From: Tetrahymena thermophila SB210
Lineage: Eukaryota > Ciliophora > Oligohymenophorea > Hymenostomatida > Tetrahymenidae
Reading direction: 5' to 3'
Assembly: GCF_000189635.1 (NCBI RefSeq)
Contig: NW_002476559.1
Span: forward strand, 1,612,001 to 1,676,000
Length of the DNA: 64,000 nucleotides
Shown here: one piece after another, positions 36,983 through 49,900 of the stretch
Layout: the number at the start of each line of letters is the position of its first letter
Position numbering within the stretch: the stretch's first letter is position 1
The notes under the pieces: generated by a model
The model's input: the letters and a program-made list of their open reading frames with translations, nothing else
Told to the model about the DNA's origin: nothing
Database searches by the model: none
Program-made: the position numbers and the translations under genes

Positions 36983-39900
36983 ATGAATTTAAATTTAAAT
37001 TTTCTGGGAAACGATATGGCTGACAATTAGATTCCCACTATTCCAATTTAACAGCAATAGCAAAATTAATAGCACTCAAATCATATGTTCAATTAGCTTT
37101 CACACCCAAGCAATTAAAATTTTCATGAGTAATATTAAAACTACAGTCCAGGCAATCATCAGTCTTTTAATATAATTGATTCAGAGGATCCTATGCCAAT
37201 GGACTAATTTTTATCGCAGCAACACAACTCGAGCAGCTCATAAATTAGTTAGTCTGAGAGTAGTGAACATGAATTATCAACTGATAGTCTTATTTAAAGT
37301 TTATAGGAAGGATTGATGTTAGCCTCTAAATCTGCAGTGGATTATTCTATGAATTATTCCAATAGTTTAGGTGGAAGAACACATTCCTTGACATAAAAAA
37401 ATAATTGCCTCACTACAAAGACCTTTAACAAGCAGGTAATTTGTCAAAAAACTTTAGTATTAAAAGTAAATTGCAGTGGTAGTTTGATAATTGTTTTTCA
37501 ATAAGGAAAAAAAGTGTTTTTTTTTAGAAAACTCAACAAAATAATTGAGAGAGCAAAGAAGCAATTGAATTAAAATGATTTTGTTTTAAAATTCTTTTAT
37601 ATTTAAAGTTGCAGAGCCATCAAGTAACGAATGAAGACGAAATTACTTATTTAAATAAGAGAAGCTAATATGTTTTAGATTAATTAGCTGAAATAGCTGA
37701 AGAGTAAGAGAATACTTTTCAAAATTTATAAGAAAGGAACTTGTAGTATTTAAAGCAGATAGCATTTGAAAAAATAGAATTGTATAAAGTAGAGTTTAGT
37801 AAGGTATTATAAGAATGTGAATAGTATCGTTAAGAGTCTCAGGATATCAAAGAGAAATTTGATGAGCATTTGCTATCATGCGAAGGTGCTTAGCCAAATA
37901 GAGAGGAAGAGTTTAATGTATTAATGTCAAATTTATAAAAAAAGGAAGAGGTAATGATATAAAAATGTTTTAAATTTAAAGCAAGGCGAATTATAAATAT
38001 GCAGAAACATAATCTAGCTTATAAACTTACAAAGAAACAACAACTAAATAATAAATATAAAACAAGCAAGCAAAAAAAATAAAATTAAACGATCAAAAAT
38101 TTAAAAGAAATATTGAAATTCAAAATAATTTTGAATTTAGAGAAGTTTTTCAGATTAAATTTGAATTAATTGATTTTAAACGGTTTAGGATTAATGAAAA
38201 ATATTTTATTTTTTAATATTAGGAGATTGAATTTGTGAAAAAGCATATCGAAGTTAAATATTCGTTAGATTTTATCATAGAAAATGTAGAAAAGGAATTT
38301 ATTAGAAAATAATTTAGTGAGGAAATATAAAGGCTAGAGGAAATTAATTTAGAATTAGAGAACAAATGTGAAATATTTTTGGAGGAAAAAAAGCTCTCGG
38401 AAAATAAATTTAATTAGGAATTGACTGTTTTAAAGCTGAAAATAGAGGATTTAGAGAAAATAAACTAGAAAAAATCTGAAGAAAATGTTTAAATTTTAAG
38501 TGAATTCGATAATTGTAAATAAGAACTTATCAAAGCTGAGTCTGAGATAGAAAGGATAAAATAAACATCTTTAGAATTGAATTCTAAAATATCTAGTTTG
38601 GAAAGTACAAATAGCTTGCTAAATGCCCAAATTGAAAAAATAGCTAAATAGCTTAAGGAAAAGGAATCAATTATAACACAATTTGATAAGGATCGTCTCG
38701 ATTAAACGAATTTGTTATAAAAATTATAAGAGGAATTAGCTTTGAAAAATGACACTTTGGAGAGATTCCAGGTAAAATCTGATGATCTAAATCAAAATAA
38801 TAAAAATTAATCTCAGTATTTAAATGGAGAACACAATCAACATAAAACAGATACAATTAAATATGAAGAAGAAGTAAATAAGCTTAAACTTGAGTTAGAA
38901 GATAAAAACAATTAAATCAAAAAGCTAAAGCAAACTATTTTGATAAAAGATAGAATGCAAAAGTAAACTCTTAATGGATCACTAACTGGTTCAGGCATTA
39001 AGAAATCTCAAACTCCTACTCTTCTTAATCACCAAACTTCTGTTAATGATCAAAGTCTGCTATCAACTATAAACAACAACCACAATCAATCATTTTAACA
39101 TTAAGACACACAAAAGATTTCATCAAAGGAAATTTAAGAGTAATGCCTAAATAGTGTATAAAAAAATTAAACAGACAAAGAATTATGCAGTGACGAAATG
39201 TCAAAGAGAAAAGCATTAAAAAAGATAGTTGGAGACGAAAGTATTTAAGATTAAAGCAAACACCAATACTTAATGCAAGAATAAAATAAGACTGGATAAG
39301 AGCAATTTGAAAATGAAAAAATCACTACCTAAGTAAGTTAAAGAGGAAACAATCATGAGGTTACCTAGATAAGCAATATAGATGGAAACACTCAAGACGT
39401 AAATGATATTTCAGATATGATCATATGCAATACAAATCATTAAAGACTACAAAAAAAGAAGCACAAAAGCATAGATAGCACTTAGAGAGAAAGTTTAGGG
39501 AAAAAATTATTAATAAATCACTCATTTAAGAATGGATTCTTAACTTAAAAGCAAAGCATAATTAATGATGGACAATGCAATCAAAGCCTTAATATAAACG
39601 ACACTATTGTAAATAATGGATCTATGATGCTCTCTATGCAATAATCCAATATCATGCAATAAGAAGAAGTCAATTAGTCTCAATAGCAAATGGATACCCA
39701 AATAACATCCAAGGCCAGAAGAGCCCAAAGTATGAACTCAGAGTCCTTCAGCTAAATGTTTAACCAAGATGAAAATACTTTCAAAGAATTGAAGGTCAAT
39801 TTGAGAAAAAAGAGAGAAAAACAAGAAGAGTTAAAGCTTATTCTTGAAAATTTCAAAAAAGAATTTAAACAAACTAACCAAAGAGATCCTGTTGGCAAAG

Positions 39901-42634
39901 ACTGGTAACCATACAGCAGCGTACTGACTGAATATAAAAATTTAAAAAATGAAATCTTAGAAATCAGATAAAAGTTGATAGATATCAAGGATAAAAAAGA
40001 TTCAAACATGAGCATTAGTCACTTGGCTGATTATTCTATGATTAAGAACACTGATGATTCTAGATGTGCTGATAATTCAATGATAAATAATCTTTCAATA
40101 ATAAGAGCTACTGCTCCTCATTAAAAGCTCATTTAATACAAATAAAAACAAATCCTCAATTAAAGTCACATGAGCCAAAACTCATTCTACATAGATTAAA
40201 ATTAAACTTCATTAAATTCCATTTCCGTTTAGCTTGGTGATTACCAAGGATTCGTCTCTACAGCAGCTTCCCATTCATCTAAATAAGCTGAGGGTGAGTT
40301 CAACAAAGGTCTGCGTTTGTAAGTTTCTAATCTAGAAGAAGCAAATAAGCTACTCAAAGACCAAGTATTTAAGTCACTTGAATATGAAAAGGTATTTTTG
40401 TTTTATTTATTTTTTGGCTTTATTTTTCTCTAAAAAAGAAAAAAAACATTTGTTTTGTTATTTTAAATTTAAATTTAATTTTTTAATAAATAGGAATTAA
40501 GAAATAAAGGCGAAACAATTGAGCAACTTTAAAATGAAATAAAAGATATTACAAAGAAGAAAGATGAAGAAATTAAAGAATTGAAGGACACTGTTGATAT
40601 ACTCACTAATAAGCTTGATGAAGAAACTAAAGAGAGAAAAATTTTGCATAACATAGTAGAAGATATGAAGGGTAAAATTAGAGTTTTTTGTAGAGTAAGA
40701 CCTCCCAATGAGAATGAAGTCCAGATGAACTCTCAAAATGTCGTTGAAGTTTTAGACGCTATGAACTGCAAACTCTAAGCAAAAAATGGTCCTAAGAAAT
40801 TTTAATTCGATTCTTGTTTTGGATTCAGTAAAAAAATTAAAATTTATTTTTAAACAAGCAATTTCATTTGTTTTTTTTTTAAAATTTATTTAAAAATTTA
40901 ATTCAAATGAAATTGAAATAAATTCAATTAAATTTAAATTAAAGGCTCACGCTAGGATGATATTTTCAATGATGCTAAAAAGTTGATTCAAAGTGCTGTT
41001 GATGGTTATAATGTTTGTATTTTCGCTTACGGACAAACAGGTTCAGGTAAATCCTTTACTATGTAAGGAACTAGAGAAATGCCAGGTATTACACCTAGAT
41101 CAGTAAACGAACTGTTTAATCTCTTGAAACCAATCTAAAAGACTTGCAAAGTAACCATCTCTGCATATATTATGGAATTATATATGGACAATCTGATTGA
41201 TTTACTAGCTCCACCTAATTCTATAATGCAAAAAAAACTAGAAATAAAAGAAGATTACATAACTAATACTACATATGTCCAAAACGCAACAGTATTCTTT
41301 CTTTAAATAATTTAGATGCAAAGTTAACTTTTTTATTTAATAAAAACAGATAGCTGAAGTTACCAAGAAAGAAGAATTAGAATAAATTATTTAGAAAGGA
41401 ATTCTCAATAGAAAAATCAGCAAGACAGATATGAATGTTGAATCTTCCAGATCACATTTGATTATCACAATATTAATTAACATATTCAATCCTTAAACAG
41501 AAACTGTAATGATTTATTTTTTTAATATTTAAGCATTTATTAAAAAATAAAATCATTTTAGACAACTCATGGTAAAATTAGTCTGATTGATTTGGCAGGC
41601 AGTGAAAGAATTCTGAAATCTGGAGCTAATCCTCATCAAGTTAAAGAAGCTAATTCGATTAATAAAAGTTTAACTGCCTTAGGAGACGTCATTTCAGCTT
41701 TAACAAACTAGCAGTAAAACGGAGGAGAAAGACATATCCCTTACAGAAATAACAAGCTTACATATTTAATGAAAGATTCTCTTGGAGGAAATGTAAATAA
41801 ATAATTACAATTTATTCAAATTTTTTTTCTTAATAAAATGTAAAATTTTAGGCAAAAACTTTGATGATTGTTAATGTAAGTCCAAGCGAATACAATTTAG
41901 AAGAAACAAACAGTAGCTTGTAATATGCCAGTAGAGTAAAGACTATTGTAAATGAAACAAGCAAAAATATAGAAACAAAGGACTACACAAGACTTAAAGA
42001 AAAATTTTAATAAATCCTATAAGAAAATGAGAAACTCCAAGAGCTCATTTCTGATTAAAATAGAAATCCTAACCAACAATCAAGCCAACCAAATCTCTCA
42101 GTTATTTAATAAGTTCCACAATAACAAATTCAACCTAATAAATAAACATAAATTTACTCTTTCGGTTAGTAAAAGCCTTCATTAGCAGAAGACTAAATCT
42201 CAAGTTAATTAAATTAATAGCAAATTCCAATTATATCCTAATAGTAGTAAAAGCTAGCGCCTATTTAGCCACATTAACAATAAGCACAAAAACCAAGCTT
42301 ATTGGCAAGTGGTAGAAATTCTAACAACTCCTCACAAAATCAACAATAAATAAATTAAATTCTTTACAACTAGTAACAGCAGTAGTAATAACAATAACAA
42401 ATTTCTTCTTAACATAAAAGAAGTAATTCTCCTTTGATTGTTAATTAGAATCAATAGGGCTAATAATAAAATGTATTTTCTGCTCCTCATATCCAATTGA
42501 CTTCATAGTAATTATATGGTAGTATGAAAAGTTCTTCAGTAACTCCACTTTAAAACAACATTAATATTAATAATATCTAGAAAGTAAATTAACAGCAATA
42601 ATAATTATAAAACTAGCTAAATAGAATTAATTGA
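36983..42634 (+). CDS. kinesin-14-like motor with long coiled coil and C-terminal motor domain
   Basis: Microtubule motor ATPase. Exons: 36983-37435, 37615-37950, 38223-40391, 40494-40827, 40945-41291, 41350-41505, 41562-41792 and 41852-42634. They sum to 4,809 nt, giving 1,602 residues. Residues 1-150 are Q/N/S-rich. About 170-500 and 930-1040 are Glu/Lys/Leu-rich coiled coil. The motor (about 1043-1390) begins [14 protein letters not shown], the neck-motor junction typical of minus-end-directed kinesin-14. It contains the P-loop [13 protein letters not shown], switch I ESSRSHL, switch [11 protein letters not shown] and [20 protein letters not shown] Gln-rich tail of about 200 residues follows. 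The P-loop has Ser where Thr is usual after Lys, a conservative change. An upstream in-frame TGA (about 36917) supports the chosen start, unless an unseen exon is spliced in. Spindle or ciliary roles are possible, but the sequence does not decide. Confidence 0.92.
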
Positions 42635-43799
42635 TTTGTAAATCTAAATTATATTAATCCTCAAAATAAATTTTGTTATCTCAATTCACCAAAATAAATA
42701 CACATACATTCTCAACCACCACCAAAAAACCACATCTATAAAATTATAATTAAAAAAATAATAATAAAATGTACTAAATAAAAAAGAGCTTTTAATTTAA
42801 TTTATTTAAAATTAAATAAATACTTAGTTAATCATATTCATAGGGTGATTATTTTTTGTTAAGATCATTATACTAATTAACCTCGCATGTATATATATAA
42901 ACTATTTCATATTATATAAAAATTATAGTTTAAAGTTGTTAAGTTTAATCTCATTAATCCATTTAATATAACTCATTTCATAAAATACATTTTTTCCTTT
43001 TCTAAACAAAGATTAAAACTTCCATAGAATTTAATTTAAAATCTACTCTAAATAAGTGAGCTAATAATAAATAGTTGTAATAAAAAAAATAATTTAAAGA
43101 AGTTATAGAATTCTTTCCCATTTCAAAAAAAATGGGAGTAAATTTACATAGAAGTTTAATTTAAAACCAATCTAAAAGAATTGAAAAAATTAGACTAATA
43201 AATATTTCTACAAATAAATAATTAAGATATTAATTTTTAATTCTAATTTTTCAAAGATCTACTTTGTAAGCATCTTTAACAATTTATTTAAATTTCTTAT
43301 AAAACTTTTTAAATTAGATATTCAAATAAATTATTTAACATAATTTTAAACAATTTAGTTATTTTTATTAGTTAATAGATAGATAATTAAAAAATATAAA
43401 CTAGAAATAAAATTTGAATTGAATAAATTTGTGCTGTGTTTTTTATACAAATTCTCATAAATTAATTAATTAGACAGTTTTTGTTTATTTATTTATTTAT
43501 TTATTATTTTATATTTAGTTTGTAATAAATTGTATGAATGGAAGATATCTTTCTTTGTATAATGCAAATTTTTTCTTATCATTTAATTTAGATAATAAAT
43601 AAATAAATAATTTGTTAATTACATTAGTAGTATCAAATTTATTAGAAACAAACTTGAATAATTCTTAGAAACCGCAAAACACTCTAAATCGCAAAGCTTT
43701 TCAAATTGGCATAGCTTTTAACTTATAGATAGATAGAAAGAAAAGTAGTAAAAATATTTAGCCAAATATATTCAAATAAATAAACATATTTTAGTAAAG
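42635..43799. other. intergenic spacer between kinesin and Paf1-like genes
   Basis: AT-rich, with no gene seen. It has a short hairpin, TCCCATTT at 43116-43123 against AAATGGGA at 43130-43137, with a 6-nt A-rich loop. It should hold the kinesin 3' end and the promoter of the next gene. Confidence 0.6.
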
Positions 43800-46661
43800 A
43801 TGGATCCAAAGAAAAAGTAAATGAATAAATTAATTTTGTTTTTGATCTAATTTATTAAGCCAAAAAAGCATTGTTTAAAAATCTCAAAATGAGCAAAAAG
43901 CATTGATATAATATGAATTAAATGAAGTTTGCGACATATTAAAAGAATGTTATTATTAAATAAATAGAAAAATATTAAATATCCCTGAGAACAAAGGTCT
44001 AATTCATAATTTTAAGTTTGATATTGAAATTCCTTTTGCACCAAATGCATTCCCTAAAACTTTATACTACTAATTGGATTAAGAGAGACACACTCGTCCA
44101 AAAGTGTTAAATGCAGATGTAAAGGGAATGTGCAATTTATTTGTTAACTGCGATTTAGGTCTTCCAATAGACGATTTGAATATGAAACCTCATATATATA
44201 ATTTATAAGAAGGAAATGATAATCATCATTTAGGAGATAATGGCAATACAAATAGCAATTAATTGCATCCAGATGATTTGGCTTTAATTAATGAAGATAT
44301 TATTGTAAGTGATACTGAAGAAGATGAAGAAACTCTCAAGACTCAAAAGGAATAAAAACTCTTAGATCAAAGAATTAAAGAAGAACAATAAAGGTTCCTT
44401 ATGAAGCAATAGATGTTGCAAAAGTAGTCTGAATTAGCAAAAGATAAAGATACTGATTTTAGCTAAGGATTTGAATAAGTCAAACTAGCAATCGAACATA
44501 GCTTTGTGACCTCTAACAATATCAAATTAGAAGAAATTAAACATCCTTCTGATCCAAACAGATCTATAAAAAAAGTATTTAATATCCTACCAAACCTTGC
44601 AAATTAGTCATTAAAGTAATAATTAAATAATTTAAAATAAAATCACTCTACTTTTAGCAATTCATTCTATTTCTCTCTAAAAATTGCTTTAAAATTATTT
44701 TATTGCTTCTGTTTAAGTAAATTTATTTTCAGAAATTTTTGATATAACAAATAAATTAACATAAAAGATATTTAAAAATAAAATTTAATTCATTATTTTT
44801 TTAAAATATATTTGGAAAAATAATAATAAGGAAAGTTTTAAAGTATCTTTTCATGCAATATTCTTGCAATAAGAAAATATTTTACTTAAAAATAAATAAA
44901 ATTAATACAATAAAATATAATAACGGATCATATATACTTACTTTGCTTTAAATAATATCTAATTTCTTTTAAAAATTTGTCTAATAAACTTTTTTTTATT
45001 TTCACCTCAAATAAATATTTTTTTAGAATTTTTATGGTTTATTAATGAAGATAAACAGTAATTAAGTTTTTATTCATTATTTTTGAGTGAATAAGAGAAA
45101 AATTTAAACTTAGCTTTTGAAATTATTTAGTTAATTATAATTTTATGATTAATTGATACAGGTTAGGTGTTATTTCTCATAAGTAGAAGGTAGAATCCTT
45201 AACAAATTCTTTCTCAAAAGGAAGATTTTGTACTTTGTTCAAAGATATTTCTTTCTAAGATAAAAATTAGAAAGTTTTTAGGTTATTTGTACAAAAATTA
45301 TAAGATGAAGAACCATATAAACCTAAAACATTATTCGAAGAAGATATGATTGAAGTAGAATCTTAATATAATGAACTATTTTAAGAAGATGAGGAAGTTG
45401 TTATTGTAATTAAAGCTTATTTTTGATTACCTTTGGAATATTAAAACATTATTTGATATTTATAATAGGAAAAGCCAGATGAAGAATAATTGAATCATAA
45501 TTAAATTAAGTTAAAAAATAAATCAGTATTTAACTATTCTGATCATTCTACTAAATTGCAAGGAAATGATATTCTACTTTTGTTCCCTAAGCAAGCATAA
45601 AATGATTAAATTCAAAATACTTATTTTTAGAAGGTTGAATTTTAGATTTCACTTGACTAAGAAAAAAAAGAATTAGCTTTTGCAGATAATGTCAGATAAT
45701 AAATAGAGCTTGATCGTTATGTTAAGATGGATATAATTGATGAAGAATAAGTACACTTTATTCATTACTTTATTTAGATTAATTCAATAAATAAATAATT
45801 TAAATTAGATTAAATTGATGAAATAAATTGATTAAGAAATTGTTGATGAAGAGTTTGGTAATCAAAAAGAAACTAAAAAAAAATCTATTAAGTAAAAAAG
45901 TCATCGTTAAAATGACTATGATGATGAAGAAGATGATGGAGATTTTGATATGGAGGAGGAATTAGAAGATGAAGATGAAGAATTGTAAGACGATGATGAC
46001 GATGAAGTTAATAAAAAGAGCAGCGTTAATAAATAAGTTCCTACAAAAAGCTACAATTTACGTGAAAGTCGCAAGCAAAATAATGTATTTAATCAGTTAT
46101 CTGCTGAAAAGAAGTCTTCTAATATTGTCACTGCTGCTGCTCAGGAAGAAGATAACGAAGCAGAAGAACAAATTAATGATATATTTAGTGATGATGAAAA
46201 AGATAATAATAATAACAATCATATTGGTAGTGCTTAAAATGTTACTTGTAAGATATAAAATTTCCAATATTAATTTTTAAAACAATTTTATCTATTTAGA
46301 AAGCCAAGCAAATCAGTTAATCGAAGAAGACGAAGAAGATGATGAATAGTTTTAATTTGGTGCAAACAGACAAAAGGCTGACTCTGATGACAAAGACAAT
46401 TAGTGGGCAGATTCTAAATATAAAAAATCTAAAAACAATCATGAAGACGATGATTTTATTAACGATGAAGAAGAAGAGGAGGAAGAGGAGATAGAAGATG
46501 TAAGTTCTGTTTCAGGTCATAAAGATTAAGAAAATGGAGATGAAGCTTTATAAAAATATTTCCAAAGCCAACAGCAACAATAGTCCCAATAACCTTAATT
46601 AAATACTGGACAAATTGAAGAAATGACTGACGATGAAGAAGACGATGAATTCCCTCTCTGA
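43800..46661 (+). CDS. PAF1: probable Paf1 subunit of the RNA polymerase II-associated Paf1 complex
   Basis: Paf1 complexes travel with elongating RNA polymerase II and promote histone modification. Exons: 43800-43816, 43860-44615, 45162-45405, 45469-45750, 45809-46247 and 46300-46661. They sum to 2,100 nt, giving 699 residues. The order of features follows the family: IPFAPNAFPKTLY near the N-terminus (compare IPFDPKF in animals), LNADVKG, then CDLGLPIDDLN (DLG..IDL), LHPDDLALINEDI, and QVKLAIEHSF (compare the IEKTFE segment). Near the end of the core is YFQKVEFQISL (compare VYYNELETRVRLS). A strongly acidic Asp/Glu tail of about 280 residues follows, as in Paf1 of other eukaryotes, although much of it is low complexity. 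The third intron listed, 44616-45161, is unusually long (546 bp). The gene is convergent with the next one. Assignment is by eye from motifs. Confidence 0.75.
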
Positions 46662-46903
46662 TAAATTTTCAAATTTAATTAATCTAAAAAAAAATAAAAT
46701 AAAAAATCATATTTTAGATTGTAAAATGTATAAAGTAAGTTGTTCATATGTACAATAATATAATTAAAAAATTATATAGTTTACAAATTGCTTAATTAAT
46801 AAATAAACTCAAATAATGTATTAAAGAATGAAATAATTAATAAATTTGATGAGTTTTTAGCTAGTTTATGCACAAAAAAAACTAAAAAATTAGGACATAT
46901 ATA
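46662..46903. other. convergent intergenic spacer
   Basis: A 242-bp AT-rich spacer lies between the stops of the Paf1-like gene (+) and the Cys-repeat gene (-). It is presumably the two 3' untranslated regions. Confidence 0.7.
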
Positions 46904-49900
46904 TCATGTTTTTATTTTGTTTAATATGTAATTACTTTTGAATATGTTTAAGAATTTGAGTATATTATTATTATTATTTAAAAAATTGATTGTGCTTAAG
47001 TATTTAAGCAGAGCTAGCACTTATTAAAATATAAGAAAATCTACAGCAAAGGTAATAAGGTATTATGAGCTCCAACTCATATCTGTTTTATGGTTGTTTC
47101 TAGATATCTTTGGGATAAGCCAAAACCATAAATCAGCAGTTATTGCTAAGATGAAAAAAGTAAATGATAAGAGATTTCCAAATTTAATATATTTTGTTAT
47201 GTAAAAGAGTGATTTTATGAGAACGAACTTTAATCCCAATCCGCAAGCCAGAGATAATAATAATAGAAAATATAGAGGAGACTATGAAATATTTAAATAT
47301 TTATATTAATTGTTAAATTTTAAAATATTACGAATTTGAAGAGCTCACACAAATAAATGTACATATGATATTTCAGGTAAATTAGAGTTGCTCTTACTGC
47401 TCTATTTAAAAAAGGATCATAAAATGAAAAAAGTTCTACCCATTCGTTTCCCAGCTAAATTAATAATTAAAATTTTAATTAAACAAATTTTAGAAAATTT
47501 TTATCTTACAAGACTAAACTTAAGTTTTTAATTGGCTTCATATTTTATAGGATCTTTTTCTTTATCTAAAATACTTATTTTAGATTTTGATAGAGGAGAA
47601 ATATTCTGAACAGTGGCTTGTTAGTCATATATTTGCGATTTTTCTTTTATGTTGTTTTCTGTAGCAGTTTAAATAGTGCTATTAGCATAATTGTAAAAAC
47701 CATTTACGCCAAATACAGATGAATTTTTCAAGTTTTATTATAAGATTAGATGGATTTTTCTCGGCCTCCTTCGGTTATACTTTTTACAAGTAATTGTTTG
47801 TTAAATTGCTTGCTGATTGCTTGTAAAATCATGATTCTCAAAGTTAGGTAGATTCTAATTAGAAATTTAATTTTGGAATTAGTCATTTTATATATTTTGT
47901 ATTGATGAAGCTATGATTTAATTTCCTTATTTTTAGGATTAATCTTCATTTTAATTATTTTCATTTGAAAATAAACTTTATTTTTTTTAGATTATTGGTG
48001 ATTCATTACCATATTAATCCCACTTTCCAATAGATATTTAAGATGAAGGAGTCACTCTTAAATTCTAGCCCTCTTTGTTATTTTTATCCTTCACTAAACC
48101 AATTATTGATGAAAATACCCAAAGGACTGTCTTTGAAATAAGTATGTAAACAATTATTTGACTTAAAGGCTTAATATTTGAGCACTCTTACACTGAAGGT
48201 CCACTGCAGTTTGAAGTGCATTAACTATTGCACAGTTAACATTTATTTTTATTATCTTTTTCTAAGTAAGTACCAGAAGGACATTCATTCAAGCATTGAT
48301 TTTTAAATTAGAATTAATTTTTTTGACATGTTTCGCACTTTTAATTTAAAAATAATTAATTCAGTTTAAATATCTAAAATTTCTTACTTAGTCTTAATTT
48401 GGGCCAGTACAAGTCAAGCAAGAAGAATTACACTTAATGCACAAACTATTATTTTAATAATATCCATCTAGGCAAGTTGATAAGCAAATTGTTCCTTACA
48501 AATTTGTTCCTAATTATTTTTGTAAATTGATTATTAATAATTTTTTTATTATTTAAAAATAAATAAAAACCTTAAATGCAAGTGATACATTAGTTTTCAT
48601 CAGGACCACTGCATGTCTAGCATGATTTACTACAACTTTCGCACTAATTAGAAATTTTAGAAAAATAATATCCCTATGGACACTCACTTAGGCATTAATT
48701 ATTAAATAATATAAATGGAGATAAACATGATGAACATGAGCTAATAGAACTGCAAGTAGAACATGATTTATTGCATTAAGCGCAAGTGTTATCTGTAGAA
48801 CTTTTATAGAATCCATCAGGACAAGAACTCAAACATTTGTTTTAGTAAAAAAATCTATATGTATTTAATTAATTAATTCATTAAAAATATTTAAAATTTT
48901 CACCTTTCAAATTTAAAAAATTTCCTATTGAATTTTTAGATTTTAAGATATTTAAAGTAATATATTAGTGTTTACTTATTTTCAGAACAAGATTAGCATT
49001 GATCGCTTGATGGTCCGGAGCATGATGCACAGCTTTAGTCGCAGGATTGGCAAGTAAAATCAGAATTATTAGGATATTAATTAGAATTGCATGTTAAATT
49101 ACAAGAATTTGATACATGCTAGAAATATCTTGGAGAAGCACAAGTTAGACAATTTTTTGAGGATCCATTAAAGCATGTTAAGCAGCTTGAATCGCATTAT
49201 TAACATTAATTTGTTTGATTATTTTAATAATATCCACTTGGGCAAGTAGTAAAGCATTATTTTTAGTACAAATAAGTTTTGCTTGGGCAAGAGAGACACT
49301 GGCTATTAAGTGGTCCATTACAAGTTTCACAAGTAGGATGACAATTCAAACAAGAAGCTGAACTATCGGATTTATACTAATTTTAATTGCAGTTAGAAAC
49401 ACACTTAGAAGTAGCTGAATCAAAATACAAAGGTAAACTGCAAGAAAGACAATTAGAGTTTGAATTGCCATTGCATGTCTTACAGCTTTAGTCACATTAT
49501 TTACAAGTGTTTGTATTTAAGTCAGCATAATAGGAAATGGGACAAATAGATACACACATATTTGTTGTACTATCAAAATAAAGTTATCCAGTGCATGATA
49601 AGCATTAGTTATTATTAGGACCAGAACAAGTTGAACAACTGAGATCACAAAAACTACAAGTGGCGGTGTTGTTATTTTTGAACTGATTTGGCAAGCAAGT
49701 CAAATCGCAAGTTGAAGTATTAGCTTGGTAATATCTTGGTAAATTACAAGTTGAACACTAATTATTTGTCCCACCTATACAAGTACTACATGTAGAATCA
49801 CATTGAGAGCATTTATTTGTATTCAAATCAGTATAGTAACCACTGGGACATGAACTACTACAAGATTAAGTAGATGCTTAGTAAAAGAGAGGTGAATTGC

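Noticed and set aside
43116..43137. TCCCATTT/AAATGGGA hairpin as a terminator
   Set aside because: Pol II genes in ciliates do not use such terminators, and the hairpin lies about 500 bp past the kinesin stop.
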